A model generated the notes under the pieces. That model made no database searches, was not told where the DNA came from, and saw nothing but the letters and a program-made list of their open reading frames with translations. The position numbers and the translations under genes are program-made. DNA of 64,000 nt from Ignavibacteria bacterium (GTDB lineage: Bacteria > Bacteroidota > Ignavibacteria > Ignavibacteriales > Ignavibacteriaceae), in assembly GCA_030693705.1 (NCBI GenBank), contig JAUYAB010000020.1, positions 20,823 through 84,822 of the forward strand. Reading direction: 5' to 3'. Position 1 is the first letter of the stretch, and each line of letters starts with the position of its first letter. Positions 17,801 through 26,668 of the stretch are shown in pieces.

Positions 17801-19447
17801 GGGCATAAAGTTGATAAAATTATTGCGAAAGTACGTTACAGTATTCCTGGCGTTACCTTGATAAGTCCGCCGCCGCATCACGATATTTATTCAATTGAAG
17901 ATCTAAAACAACTTATCTTCGATCTGAAAAATATAAATCCGAAAGCTCGGATAAGTGTTAAACTCGTTTCAGAAGTTGGCGTTGGAACCATTGCCGCAGG
18001 AGTTGCAAAGGCTCATGCAGACCACATCCTTATTAGCGGTCACGATGGAGGAACAGGCGCTAGTCCGATCTCATCGATTCATTATGCCGGTTCTCCCTGG
18101 GAATTAGGTTTAAGCGAGGCTCATCAAACATTAGTGTTAAATGGTTTGCGAGACAGAGTTACTCTTGCAACTGACGGTCAACTAAAAACCGGACGCGATG
18201 TTATAATTGCTGCTTTACTTGGCGCCGAAGAATTTGGTTTTGCCACAGCTCCTCTTATAACGCAAGGCTGTATTATGATGCGCAAATGTCACCTTAACAC
18301 CTGCCCCGTTGGAGTAGCTACTCAAGACCCCGAATTGAGAAAGAAATTCAGCGGTAAACCGGAGTACCTTGTGAACTTTATGTTTTTTATCGCTGAAGAG
18401 GTTCGGGAGTTAATGGCGAAACTCGGATTCAAAACTATTAATGAAATGGTTGGTCAAACTGATAAAATTATTCCGGTTCGCATGAACGACCACTGGAAAG
18501 CCCGCGGAATTGATCTTTCAAAACCGTTGTTTAAACCAACACCGCTGTACGATACAAACTTGTTTAAAACTCGTGAACAAGATCACGAACTTGAAAAACA
18601 GCTTGATCACGAGTTAATAAAAGAAGCGATGCCTGCTCTGGAAAATAAAACTCCGGTTCTTATAAAGACTCGAATCAGGAATGTCAATCGCAGTGTAGGT
18701 ACAATGCTTTCAAGTGAAGTTGCTAAGAGATATGGCGATGAAGGACTTCCCGACGGAACAATTAAAATTCAACTTCGCGGAACCGCCGGGCAAAGTTTTG
18801 GAACATTCCTGGCAAAAGGAATTGAACTTGACTTGACCGGTGAATCAAATGATTATACCGGTAAAGGACTTTCCGGCGGAAGATTAATTGTAAAAATTCC
18901 AGCCACTGTTACCTTTAATGCTGCCGAAAATATTATCGCCGGGAACACTTGCCTTTATGGTGCAACAAGTGGGGAAGCCTACATCAACGGTGTTGTTGGT
19001 GAACGATTTGCAGTTCGGAATTCGGGAGCCATCGCAGTTGTAGAAGGTATTGGCGATCATGGTTGTGAATATATGACCGGAGGACGAGTGGTGGTAATCG
19101 GAAAAACTGGCAGAAACTTTGCTGCCGGTATGTCGGGTGGTATTGCTTACATCTGGGACCGCTCAAAAGATGCGAACAAATATATCAATCACGAAATGGT
19201 GGACGTTGAATATCTGATCAAAGAAGAAGACGTATCGGAAGTTCATGATCTTATACAAAAACATTTTGAGTATACCGGATCCAAAAGAGCCGAACATATT
19301 TTAGAGAGATGGGAAAAAGAGAAGGAGCATTTCTGGAAGATAATTCCGGGAGAATACAAAAAAGCTTTAGCGAGAATGGAAAAAGAAGCAGCGGCTAAAA
19401 AGGCTTTAGAGAACGAATCAGTTTTAGACGAGGTACACAATGGGTAA
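14849..19447 (+). CDS. gltB: Glutamate synthase large subunit
   Basis: A 1532-residue enzyme that makes two glutamates from glutamine and 2-oxoglutarate. The class II amidotransferase domain begins at the EHDACGMGF motif, where Cys33 becomes the N-terminal nucleophile after removal of a short propeptide. The central and FMN-binding synthase domains follow, with CIMMRKCHLNTC giving the 3Fe-4S ligands (Cys1141, Cys1147, Cys1152) and the substrate-channel region VKFSTGAMSFGSISRE-like. The C-terminal GXGXG helix domain completes the normal ~1500-residue length. ATG 14849 has GGAG eight bases upstream; ATG 14828 is an alternative with a weaker site. It overlaps gltD by eight bases. Confidence 0.97.
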   Translation: MSILEEQHNEHEMSSYPPAAQGMYDPAFEHDACGMGFVADVKGRKSRSIIDKGLDILKNLEHRGAVGADPNTGDGAGILIQMPDEFMRKVAAEKKIELPVEGRYAVGVVFLPQNATLRKAVENIIEKIVIDEDQKFLGWRDVPVNPSVPGKGAQVTQPFIRHCFIGANKKIDDQDGFERKLYLIRRIIDQRIRAELKLDRSKYYVPSFSSKVLIYKGMLLAPQILAYYKDLNDADMKSAMAMIHMRFSTNTFPTWDLAHPFRMIAHNGEINTLRGNKNWMAARQHVMESPYYGKDLRRMLPIIMEGQSDSATFDSVLELLVMSGRSLPHAMMMMIPEAWSKNDLMDPDRRAFYEYHATMMEPWDGPAAVVFTDGSIIGATLDRNGLRPSRYVITKDDLVVLTSEAGTFSVNAENVAVKGKLQPGKMFILDLKQGRIITDEEIKKDIVTRQPYRKWVKENMVKLDYLPTPDDVYKVHYDTLLMRQRIFGYTKEDLMKVMLPMAGTGQEAIGSMGNDAALAVLSDKPQMLFRYFKQLFAQVTNPPIDPLREELVMELTTYVGPEQNLLDETPQHAHRLELEHPLLSNSQMEKIRFIAKGHFKSITIPLLFDPFVRHDMRERLDQICLEAVEAVKSGISLIILSDKGTDSGHAAIPCLLATAGVHHALLRAGLRTKTGIVVESGEPREVHHFALLCGYGANAINPYVAYETLAYLTEYKFLPEGMDYKTVTKNFVKAVSKGLFKIFSKMGISTLQSYCGAQIFEADGLDSEVVEKYFTGTPTRIEGLSLEMLEEETIRRHMHALDPQIDQSSLDVGGLYHYRGDGEHHLWNPLTISKLQLSTQRSDYKTFKEYSELINNQNKKRVTLRSLFDLDLSGTQIPLEEVEPASEIVKKFSTGAMSFGSISRETHTSLAIAMNRIGAKSNTGEGGEEPERFVKLPNGDSLRSAIKQVASARFGVTANYLVNADELQIKMAQGAKPGEGGQLPGHKVDKIIAKVRYSIPGVTLISPPPHHDIYSIEDLKQLIFDLKNINPKARISVKLVSEVGVGTIAAGVAKAHADHILISGHDGGTGASPISSIHYAGSPWELGLSEAHQTLVLNGLRDRVTLATDGQLKTGRDVIIAALLGAEEFGFATAPLITQGCIMMRKCHLNTCPVGVATQDPELRKKFSGKPEYLVNFMFFIAEEVRELMAKLGFKTINEMVGQTDKIIPVRMNDHWKARGIDLSKPLFKPTPLYDTNLFKTREQDHELEKQLDHELIKEAMPALENKTPVLIKTRIRNVNRSVGTMLSSEVAKRYGDEGLPDGTIKIQLRGTAGQSFGTFLAKGIELDLTGESNDYTGKGLSGGRLIVKIPATVTFNAAENIIAGNTCLYGATSGEAYINGVVGERFAVRNSGAIAVVEGIGDHGCEYMTGGRVVVIGKTGRNFAAGMSGGIAYIWDRSKDANKYINHEMVDVEYLIKEEDVSEVHDLIQKHFEYTGSKRAEHILERWEKEKEHFWKIIPGEYKKALARMEKEAAAKKALENESVLDEVHNG

Positions 19448-20927
19448 ACCAACCGGTTTTATGGAATTCGAAAGAGCTGTTCTAAAAAAAGAACAACCAG
19501 AGGAACGAGTTAAACACTTCAAGGAATTTGATTCCGTTTTCACAAGAGAGGAAACCAAAATTCAAGGTGCAAGATGTATGGATTGTGGAATTCCGTTTTG
19601 CCACGGTGATACCGGTTGTCCCGTTAAAAATTATATTCCCGAATGGAACGATCTGATTTATCATGGGCATTGGAAAGAGGCGCTCGATAATTTGCACACA
19701 ACCAATAATTTCCCGGAATTTACCGGAAGACTTTGTCCTGCGCCATGTGAGTCCGCTTGCACACTTGGCATAAATGAAAAACCGGTTTCTATCAAAGCTA
19801 TTGAGCGGACAATTATTGAAAAGGGATTCAAAGATGGAAACGTAAAACCAAGAATGCCGCATGTTTTAAGCGGCAAAAGTGTTGCCATTGTTGGTTCAGG
19901 TCCAGCGGGGCTTGCAGCAGCTCAACAACTTACTCGAGCGGGACATTCGGTTACGGTTTTCGAAAAGAACGAACGTCCCGGCGGTTTGCTTCGCTATGGA
20001 ATTCCTGACTTCAAAATGGAAAAAAGTATTCTTGATAGAAGACTACAACAAATGGTAACCGAAGGAGTTCAGTTCAAAACAAAAGTGAATATCGGTGTAG
20101 ATATTCCGGCAAATGAATTGATCGAAAAGTATGATGCGGTTGTGCTCGCAGGCGGCTCAGAAAGACCGCGAGATATTCAACTTCCCGGAAGAGAGTTGAG
20201 CGGAGTTTACTTTGCGATGGAGTTTTTAACTCTTCAAAATAAAATTAACGCCGATGAAAAAGTTGAAAAAGTTATAAGCGCAATTGGGAAAAATGTTATT
20301 GTGCTTGGTGGTGGAGATACGGGTTCCGATTGCGTTGGTACGGCAAATCGGCAAGGTGCCAAATCGGTTACTCAACTTGAAATAATGCCGATGCCTCCGG
20401 AAGAACGTCCATACAATACTCCGTGGCCTTATTGGCCTTTGATAATGCGTACTTCTACAAGTCACGAAGAGGGTGTGGTAAGAAGATGGAGCGTTAATAC
20501 AAAAGAGTTTAAAGGAAATGAAAAAGGGGAATTGACATCATTGGTTTGTACAGAAGTAAATTTTGAGGATGGCAAATTTATTGATGTTCCCGGAACTGAA
20601 TTTGAACTTCCTGCAGAGCTTGTTTTAATAGCAGCAGGTTTTGTTCACCCGGAGAAAAAAGGATTGATTGACGAACTTGTTTCTTTAGGAATGGAATTAG
20701 ATCAACGTGGAAATGTGAAAGCCGAATTTGGCAACGATGATGATTACAATTACAGTCGCGATAACATCAGACGGGCTCATTCGACTTCGCTTGAAAAAGT
20801 TTTTGCTTGCGGAGATATGAGACGCGGGCAATCTCTTGTGGTTTGGGCGATTGCAGAAGGTAGAAAATGTGCAGCTTCGGTGCATAAATACTTGACTGAA
20901 GTTTATTCGGAAGAGACAAAGTCGTAG
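19440..20927 (+). CDS. gltD: Glutamate synthase small subunit
   Basis: A 495-residue flavoprotein that passes electrons from NAD(P)H to GltB. The N-terminal region holds two cysteine clusters for 4Fe-4S centres (CMDCGIPFCH and CPAPCESACTL). It is followed by the FAD site GSGPAGLAAAQQL (~150), the NAD(P)H site VLGGGDTGSDC (~285) and a C-terminal FACGDMRRGQSLVVWAI flavin motif. The length is normal for the family. Its ATG lies inside the end of gltB (ATGGGTAA overlap), so translation is coupled and the two subunits are made together. Confidence 0.97.
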   Translation: MGKPTGFMEFERAVLKKEQPEERVKHFKEFDSVFTREETKIQGARCMDCGIPFCHGDTGCPVKNYIPEWNDLIYHGHWKEALDNLHTTNNFPEFTGRLCPAPCESACTLGINEKPVSIKAIERTIIEKGFKDGNVKPRMPHVLSGKSVAIVGSGPAGLAAAQQLTRAGHSVTVFEKNERPGGLLRYGIPDFKMEKSILDRRLQQMVTEGVQFKTKVNIGVDIPANELIEKYDAVVLAGGSERPRDIQLPGRELSGVYFAMEFLTLQNKINADEKVEKVISAIGKNVIVLGGGDTGSDCVGTANRQGAKSVTQLEIMPMPPEERPYNTPWPYWPLIMRTSTSHEEGVVRRWSVNTKEFKGNEKGELTSLVCTEVNFEDGKFIDVPGTEFELPAELVLIAAGFVHPEKKGLIDELVSLGMELDQRGNVKAEFGNDDDYNYSRDNIRRAHSTSLEKVFACGDMRRGQSLVVWAIAEGRKCAASVHKYLTEVYSEETKS

Positions 20928-20957
20928 TTAAATCTGTTCAAGAAAGAATTCTGCGAG

Positions 20958-21230
20958 TTACGACTCCGCGAACATTTTGTATTGTTCATACATAGAGATT
21001 GCCGTTTCAAGATCAAATCTTGTGCGGATGAGAAAAGCTTCGTCTCGTTTAGAAGAGATTGGTTCGGGTTCCCACTCCATATTTGAGTTGAGTATGGAAT
21101 TTGTTTTTGTGTCTTCGATGACCCAAACTCCCTGCCCGTTTTTTCGTTGTTTCATTTCAAGGAAAACTAAACCGCTAAGTTGAAATTTTACAACTCTATC
21201 GAACCATTTCACTTTTTCTGCATCTGTCAT
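20958..21230 (-). CDS. Small conserved-looking hypothetical protein
   Basis: A 90-residue soluble protein with many charged and aromatic residues (KVKWFDRVVKFQLSGLVFLEM, then NMEWEPEPISSKRDEAFLIRTRFD). There is no signal peptide or membrane helix and no recognised domain. A GGAATAATTT stretch before the ATG gives a modest ribosome site. It is the last gene of the five-gene reverse-strand run headed by ada, 98 bases after the acetyltransferase gene. Overlapping forward-strand frames of 68 and 70 codons are less protein-like, so the reverse reading is preferred. Confidence 0.65.
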   Translation of the reverse strand: MTDAEKVKWFDRVVKFQLSGLVFLEMKQRKNGQGVWVIEDTKTNSILNSNMEWEPEPISSKRDEAFLIRTRFDLETAISMYEQYKMFAES

Positions 21231-21328
21231 AAATTATTCCGAAGTCTTTTTCTTACTATCGAAAAAAAATCGATACAGTTGAGAGATGGAAAATATCTAT
21301 TAATCATTCTTATCATTATTATGTGTAG

Positions 21329-21910
21329 TTATCGTATTTCCCATCTTGATTTTATTTTCATTTCACTCCATTCTGATTTTAAGATGCTGTAATAGATAGT
21401 ATCGCGTCGCCGGTTATGAGTCATCAATGTGTGGCTGCGTAAAACGCCTTCTTCTTTAGCGCCGATGCGGAGTAGCGCTTTTCTTGCCGGTAGATTTAAT
21501 ACATCTGTTTTGAATTCAATTCTTTCAAATTCCAAGGTATCAAAAGAATACTTCATCATCAAATATTTCATCCGGTCGTTTATTCCTTTGCCTTGATAAG
21601 CCTTGCAAATCCACGTCCAGCCAATCTCAATTCGTTTATCCCGATATGAAATATTTCCAAAACTTGTTGAACTGATCGGATTGTTTGTGGATTTATCAAT
21701 AACCGTAAAAGCAAGTCTGATTTTCTTTTCATTCTCAAATACAGCGGTATCAAGCCAATTTTTAAGTTCAGCTTTTTCCGAAAGATCGCTTGTAAAGTAA
21801 ATCCACATTGATCTGTCATTAGTCAATTTCGAAATAGGATCGAAGTCATCCAACTTTATCGGTCGCAAAAGTATTTCATTCGTTTGTAGGGTTAAATTAA
21901 AATCAAGCAT
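21329..21910 (-). CDS. GNAT-family N-acetyltransferase (RimJ/RimL-like)
   Basis: A 193-residue protein with the GNAT fold: the N-terminal strand LQTNEILLRPIKLDDFDPI, IGWTWICKAYQGKGINDRMKYLMMKYSFD (the acetyl-CoA loop, here QGKGIN in place of Q/RxxGxG/A), then ERIEFKTDVLNLPARKALLRIGAKEEG typical of the RimJ/RimL group. These enzymes move an acetyl group from acetyl-CoA to protein N-termini or small molecules. The substrate is unknown. It follows the methyltransferase gene by 22 bases in the ada-led operon. Confidence 0.85.
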   Translation of the reverse strand: MLDFNLTLQTNEILLRPIKLDDFDPISKLTNDRSMWIYFTSDLSEKAELKNWLDTAVFENEKKIRLAFTVIDKSTNNPISSTSFGNISYRDKRIEIGWTWICKAYQGKGINDRMKYLMMKYSFDTLEFERIEFKTDVLNLPARKALLRIGAKEEGVLRSHTLMTHNRRRDTIYYSILKSEWSEMKIKSRWEIR

Positions 21911-21932
21911 AGTTTTTATTATAAAAAGTTAG

Positions 21933-22766
21933 TTATAATTTCTTTTTCGCATTTATCATAACATACGGAATGCTTAGTTTAATACCGCCAAGTTGGCGCG
22001 CTTGTTCATTCAACCGCGTTTCAATTGTATCAAAGATTTGTTCCGTTTTATCTTCAGGCAGAAGCTTTATCCATGATTCCATAAATGCTAAGCGGATGAA
22101 ATAATGATTTAACATCGCCGTGCCGTCAGCAAATTTGTAATTAAATTGATCGTGTTCCAAATCCTTGATAATAAATCCCTGCTTTTGTAACAGCGAAACA
22201 ATCTCGTGAAGCGGACGGCGCTTTTGATAAATATGTTCGTGCATTAACTCAATCTCTTTATCCAAATGTAATTCTGATAAGACATTTTCTAATTGTCCAT
22301 AAAACTCAAACATACTTTTGTCAAGATTCATCGTTTGCACAAATTGTCCGCCGGGTTTTATAATTCTTGAACACTCAGAAAACACTTTATCAATATCGTT
22401 GACATTATTTATTCCGTTGTTGCTAACGATTAAATAAATCGATTCATTGGCAAGCGGTATTGATTCAGCAACGCCCTCAAAAATTTTGATGTTAGTAATT
22501 CCATACAAGTCAATCTTTTTATTTGCCCTTACAATCGCTTCTTTCCACGGATCAATTCCATAAACGGTTGAATTTTCGCCAAGACGCATTGCCAGTTCGG
22601 TTAAAGGGAACCCGGTTCCGAAGCCAATATCAAGCGCAGAGATGTTTGGTTTGTAATCAATAGCATCAAGTAATTTTAAACCGAATGGAGCCGACCAAAG
22701 CGGCAATTCATCAAACACATCGATCAGTTGGTTTAAGTCAAAATTGTTGGAGAGATATTTTTTCAT
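21933..22766 (-). CDS. Class I SAM-dependent methyltransferase
   Basis: A 277-residue protein with a Rossmann-type methyltransferase core: motif I LDIGFGTGFPL (~44-54), an acidic ribose-binding GIDPW after strand 2, and a motif IV-like region with IVSNNGINNV. The C-terminal extension (~170-277) may recognise the substrate. No substrate-specific signature is visible; small-molecule methylation is the likeliest activity. It sits 39 bases downstream of the LOG-type gene and 22 bases upstream of the acetyltransferase, so it is in the same transcript. Confidence 0.85.
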   Translation of the reverse strand: MKKYLSNNFDLNQLIDVFDELPLWSAPFGLKLLDAIDYKPNISALDIGFGTGFPLTELAMRLGENSTVYGIDPWKEAIVRANKKIDLYGITNIKIFEGVAESIPLANESIYLIVSNNGINNVNDIDKVFSECSRIIKPGGQFVQTMNLDKSMFEFYGQLENVLSELHLDKEIELMHEHIYQKRRPLHEIVSLLQKQGFIIKDLEHDQFNYKFADGTAMLNHYFIRLAFMESWIKLLPEDKTEQIFDTIETRLNEQARQLGGIKLSIPYVMINAKKKL

Positions 22767-22805
22767 TGTCGTTTTCTAAGAATATTTTTATTAGCTGAAG
22801 GCTAG

Positions 22806-23417
22806 TTATTTATTTACCGCGAAATTAATTGCTGCTTTATCCCAGATAGTTGAATTCCTTAATGCCGGGATTACTTGTTCCGGATCGTCAACAAAAGTCC
22901 ACATTTCCAAATGCTTTTCATGCATGAAGTTTTCAGATACACAATTTTGAAGCATTTGCCGTAACGAATCATAATATCCGTTAGTATTTAAGATCACTAT
23001 AGGTTTTGTAAATAGACCCAATCGCTTTAATGAAATCGTTTCTAACAGCTCTTCAAGAGTTCCACTGCCGCCGGGTAAAGTTACCACCCCGTCGATGTTC
23101 ACTAAGAATTTTGCTTTTCTTTCGTGCATCGTTTCAGTTAGTTCGAAATCTGTTACACCTTTGTGTGCCCACTCAACCTCGTTCATGAATTTTGGCATTA
23201 TCCCTTTTATTTTTCCTCCGTGTTCAATGATAGTATCAGCAAGTTTTCCCATAAGTCCGGTTGCTCCGCCACCATAAACGATTTCAATATTTTCTTTTAC
23301 AAACTCGATTGCAAGTTTTTCGGTGGCGTCAAAAAAAGAGCTATCAATTTTTGAACTTGAAGCGCAGTAAACGCAAATTTTCATTTTACAGTCGTTTGTT
23401 TTTATGATTTCCATCAT
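22806..23417 (-). CDS. LOG-family protein (TIGR00730 Rossmann fold)
   Basis: A 203-residue protein of the LOG/YvdD type. Signatures are VYGGGATGLMG near the N-terminus, MHERKAK and LPGGSGTLEELLE (the PGGxGTxxE motif). Family members hydrolyse nucleoside 5'-monophosphates to base plus ribose 5-phosphate, the reaction that releases cytokinins in LOG enzymes. The start at 23417 is chosen because AGGA lies eight bases upstream (reverse strand 23429-23426). Starts at 23462 and 23384 are also in frame, and the conserved domain begins at the MKICVYC near the latter. It belongs to the ada-led operon. Confidence 0.88.
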   Translation of the reverse strand: MMEIIKTNDCKMKICVYCASSSKIDSSFFDATEKLAIEFVKENIEIVYGGGATGLMGKLADTIIEHGGKIKGIMPKFMNEVEWAHKGVTDFELTETMHERKAKFLVNIDGVVTLPGGSGTLEELLETISLKRLGLFTKPIVILNTNGYYDSLRQMLQNCVSENFMHEKHLEMWTFVDDPEQVIPALRNSTIWDKAAINFAVNK

Positions 23418-23474
23418 TAAAGTTGTCCTACTTTGCTTATCGGAATAGTTGTTTATATGCAAAATAAGAAAAAT

Positions 23475-24515
23475 CTACTGGATGTTTTCCTTTTCCAAAT
23501 TGAGCAGCCATTTTTTTCTCCAAATTCCACCACCATACCCGGTGGGACTTCCATCTTCACCAATTACTCTGTGACAGGGAATGATGATGGCAATTCTGTT
23601 CATTCCGTTTGCATTTGCTACAGCACGAACCGCAGCCGGTTTGCCAAGCGCTGTTGCTTGTTTCAAATAAGATCGCGTTGTTCCGTAAGGAATCCTCTGC
23701 AATTCCTTCCAAACCGATATTTGAAATTCCGTTCCAACAGTGAATAACGGAACAGTAAACTCTTTTCTTTTGCCCTCAAAATACTCATCAAGTTCTTGTT
23801 TCAATAAATCGAAATGATGATTTGCTCCTTGAATAATATTTGCGTTTAAGAGCTTGGATAACGATTTCAATTCAGTTTCCAGCATTTTGCGATCAGAAAA
23901 TTCTAAGAGACAAATTCCTTGTTCAACTGCTCCGGCGAACATTGTTCCCAACGGAGTTTCGATACGCATAATATTGATGACTTGCTTCTCTTTGCTGTTT
24001 GATGGTGAGACTCCGAAAATAGATTTGAAGGAATTGTTGAAACCGCTTAACGATTCGTAACCCGAATCAAACGCAACGGATGTTACCGGCTCGCCGTTTT
24101 GTATTTTTTTGAATGCCGAGTTAATACGAAACATTCTTTGGTAAGCGTGAAAAGTAATGCCGTGATTTTTCAAAAACCATCTTCTCACTTTGCTTGGCTC
24201 AATTCCTCTTTGTGTTAAATCCCAATCCTTTATTTTGATGGAAGGATTTGCGTTTAACTTTTCCAGAATGTTTTTAATGTAACCGGGAGTCTCGCCAGTT
24301 TTTTCCAAAGGATTACAAACTTTGCAAGGTCTGTAACCTTTTAATATTGCTTCTTTGGTTGTCTTAAAGAATTCCACATTTTCTTCTTTCGGTTTTCTTG
24401 CGGTACAAGTTGGGCGGCAGAAAATTCCGGTAGTTCTAATTGCTGCGTAGAATATTCCTTCATAAGAAACATCTTTGTTTACCAGCGCCTTGTACATAAT
24501 TGAGTTTGTAAGCAT
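23475..24515 (-). CDS. ada: Bifunctional Ada: DNA alkylation sensor and O6-methylguanine methyltransferase
   Basis: A 346-residue protein with all three Ada parts. The N-terminal zinc domain has Cys33, Cys37, Cys64 and Cys67 (FCRPTC and CKVC), of which one takes methyl groups from phosphotriesters. An AraC-type helix-turn-helix (about 90-180) activates genes when methylated. The C-terminal methyltransferase has IPCHRVIG with acceptor Cys314. The length is normal. It heads a reverse-strand operon of five genes and is divergent from the GH43 gene across 168 bases, where its own binding site should lie. An alternative ATG exists at 24497; neither start has a strong ribosome site. Confidence 0.95.
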   Translation of the reverse strand: MLTNSIMYKALVNKDVSYEGIFYAAIRTTGIFCRPTCTARKPKEENVEFFKTTKEAILKGYRPCKVCNPLEKTGETPGYIKNILEKLNANPSIKIKDWDLTQRGIEPSKVRRWFLKNHGITFHAYQRMFRINSAFKKIQNGEPVTSVAFDSGYESLSGFNNSFKSIFGVSPSNSKEKQVINIMRIETPLGTMFAGAVEQGICLLEFSDRKMLETELKSLSKLLNANIIQGANHHFDLLKQELDEYFEGKRKEFTVPLFTVGTEFQISVWKELQRIPYGTTRSYLKQATALGKPAAVRAVANANGMNRIAIIIPCHRVIGEDGSPTGYGGGIWRKKWLLNLEKENIQ

Positions 24516-24683
24516 AATTTTTTTTAGTTCAAAATTAGTCTTCGCGAAAGGAGTTTACAACCGAAAAATTGACAAACAATTTTTAATTTTTCGTAGTTGC
24601 CGGTAGAAACAATATGTATAAAAAGAACCAACTTTAAATATCAATTTTGTATTTTTAAAACATCATTTATTAGCTGGTGAAAT

Positions 24684-26375
24684 ATGATATTATTGCAGTC
24701 ATTTTTATGTGCGATTGCAAAAACGATTTTCCTCTTAGCAATATTTTTGTTAAGCGATTTTGCTCAAGCACAGGCTACCAATGCCAATGAGAATATCAAA
24801 CCGAAATCTCAAGGTGCTGTTTGGGCGCCGGATAATGGAGATGGTACATATAAAAATCCAATTCTCTATGCCGATTACTCCGATCCGGATGTTGTGAGAG
24901 TTGGAGATGATTTTTACTTAACGGCTTCAAGTTTTTCAAATTTTCCAGGGCTTCCGATACTTCATTCAAAAGATTTAGTTAATTGGGAAATAATCGGTCA
25001 CGCGGCAATTCAGTATCCCATAGAAACATTTATTAAGCCGCAACACGGTAATGGAATTTGGGCGCCAAGTTTAAGGTATCATAACGGCGAGTTCTATATT
25101 TATTTTGGTGATCCGGATTATGGGATCTTCATGACAAAAACAAAAAATCCAACCGGACCTTGGGAACCATTAAAACTTATACGCAAAGCAAAGGGATGGA
25201 TTGATCCTTGTCCATTATGGGATGATGATGGCAGCGCTTATCTTGTTCATGCGTGGGCAAGGAGTCGTTCCGGGATAAAACATATTTTAACTCTCAATAA
25301 AATGAATGCTGAAGGAACAAAAATTTTAGATGATGGTGTAACTGTTTTTTGCGATTCTGTAAAACATCCAACCATGGAAGGTCCAAAACTTTATAAAAGA
25401 AATGGATACTATTATATTTTTGCTCCTGCCGGCGGGGTTAAACCAGGTTGGCAAGTTGTTCTGAAGTCTAAAAATATTTATGGACCTTATGAAGATAGAA
25501 TTGTTTTAGAGCAAGGGAGTACAAATATTAATGGTCCGCATCAAGGAGGATGGATCGAGACACAAACCGGCGAAGACTGGTTCATTCATTTTCAAGATCG
25601 ATATGCTTACGGAAGAATTGTTCATCTTCAACCGATGAAATGGGAAAATGATTGGCCTGCTATCGGAGTAGACTATGATAAAAATGGGATTGGTGAACCT
25701 GTTTCCAGTTATAAGAAACCAAACATTGGTAAAAAATATCCGGTTTGTAATCCGGCAACAAATGATGAATTTAATTCCGCTAAACTTGGACTGCAATGGC
25801 AGTGGCAAGCAAATTACAATTCAGAATGGATTTCGCTTAAAGCAAAAAAAGGAAGTTTAAGATTTTATACTCAACCCCAACTTCCTTCACAAAAAAATCT
25901 TTTTAATGCTGCCGCTTTATTACTTCAAAAATTTCCCGCTCCGCAGTTTATTGCAACTACTAAAGTTTTTCTCTCAGCGAAACATCCAGGCGATAGAGCC
26001 GGTTTAATAGTCTTCGGGTTGGATTACGCTCATGTTGGAATCATCAAAACTGAAACCGGATTTAAAGTTTCACAGTTCTCGTGTAAAGATGCGGATGATG
26101 GAACTGGAGAAGAGGAAATTGATTTCGCTGTAGTAGATAATTCCACGATAAATTTGCGCGTTGAAATAAACTCCGAAAATGTAGCAGAAATTATCCCAAG
26201 ACTTCTTTGTTCGTTCAGTTATAGTTTAGATGGAAAATCATTTAAACGAATTGGAAAGGAATTTATTGCAAGAGAAGGGAAATGGGTGGGTGCTAAAATC
26301 GGAATTTTTACGACAACAAATCGAGAAAACAATCAAAACAGTTTTGCTGATTTTGATTGGTTCAGATTTGAATAG
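24684..26375 (+). CDS. Secreted GH43 glycoside hydrolase (beta-xylosidase/arabinofuranosidase type)
   Basis: A 563-residue exported enzyme. A signal peptide ends near DFAQA. The five-bladed propeller of GH43 (about 50-350) shows the catalytic set: Asp67 in the YSDPDV motif (base), Asp174 in GWIDPCPLWDDDG (pKa modulator) and Glu232 in HPTMEGPKLY (acid). Residues ~365-563 form a C-terminal concanavalin-like beta sandwich as in beta-xylosidases, ending in FADFDWFRFE. No type IX sorting domain is seen at the end. It probably trims xylan or arabinan side chains. ATG 24684 has GGTGA upstream. No neighbouring polysaccharide-utilisation genes are visible. Confidence 0.92.
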   Translation: MILLQSFLCAIAKTIFLLAIFLLSDFAQAQATNANENIKPKSQGAVWAPDNGDGTYKNPILYADYSDPDVVRVGDDFYLTASSFSNFPGLPILHSKDLVNWEIIGHAAIQYPIETFIKPQHGNGIWAPSLRYHNGEFYIYFGDPDYGIFMTKTKNPTGPWEPLKLIRKAKGWIDPCPLWDDDGSAYLVHAWARSRSGIKHILTLNKMNAEGTKILDDGVTVFCDSVKHPTMEGPKLYKRNGYYYIFAPAGGVKPGWQVVLKSKNIYGPYEDRIVLEQGSTNINGPHQGGWIETQTGEDWFIHFQDRYAYGRIVHLQPMKWENDWPAIGVDYDKNGIGEPVSSYKKPNIGKKYPVCNPATNDEFNSAKLGLQWQWQANYNSEWISLKAKKGSLRFYTQPQLPSQKNLFNAAALLLQKFPAPQFIATTKVFLSAKHPGDRAGLIVFGLDYAHVGIIKTETGFKVSQFSCKDADDGTGEEEIDFAVVDNSTINLRVEINSENVAEIIPRLLCSFSYSLDGKSFKRIGKEFIAREGKWVGAKIGIFTTTNRENNQNSFADFDWFRFE

Positions 26376-26453
26376 AAACCACTCGAACTCTAATAAAATA
26401 TTGAACTAAGATCGAATTATCGAATAAAATTATTTTACCAAATAGAACTACTT

Positions 26454-26583
26454 TTATTTGCTATACAAATAATACTTCTTGGAAAGTCTTTTAAAAGCAT
26501 CCACATCCTTCATCAGATAAGATTGAATATCTTCGTACTTCATTCGTTTGGTAAATAGCTCTCTAATTTTTGATGTGCCGCAA
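26454..26583 (-). pseudogene. Possible gene-end fragment
   Basis: A short reverse-strand frame reads about 40 residues containing ELFTKRMKYEDIQSYLM and ending KRLSKKYYLYSK before TAA at 26454. It has no upstream start of its own (an in-frame stop precedes it). It looks like the tail of a lost gene, but the family is not recognised. It lies in a 759-bp gap that also holds a decayed toxin-antitoxin patch. Confidence 0.3.
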
Positions 26584-26613
26584 ACTTAATCGAACATTTT
26601 TAAGCGAGCGGTA

Positions 26614-26658
26614 TCACAATGAGTAAATAGATTTTTCTCGGGATACATCTCATTGTGA
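26614..26658. repeat. 10-bp inverted repeat, possible operator
   Basis: TCACAATGAG (26614-26623) and CTCATTGTGA (26649-26658) are exact reverse complements 25 bases apart. They sit just upstream of the decayed antitoxin/toxin remnants, where an antitoxin-bound operator would be expected. This role is inference. Confidence 0.5.
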
Positions 26659-26668
26659 ACTTGCATAA

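Noticed and set aside
20977..21392. Forward-strand frames of 68 and 70 codons opposite the small hypothetical gene and the acetyltransferase
   Set aside because: The reverse-strand readings have protein-like composition and operon spacing; the forward ones do not.
24684..26375. GH43 enzyme considered as a type IX secretion substrate
   Set aside because: No C-terminal sorting domain; the protein ends in its beta-sandwich domain.
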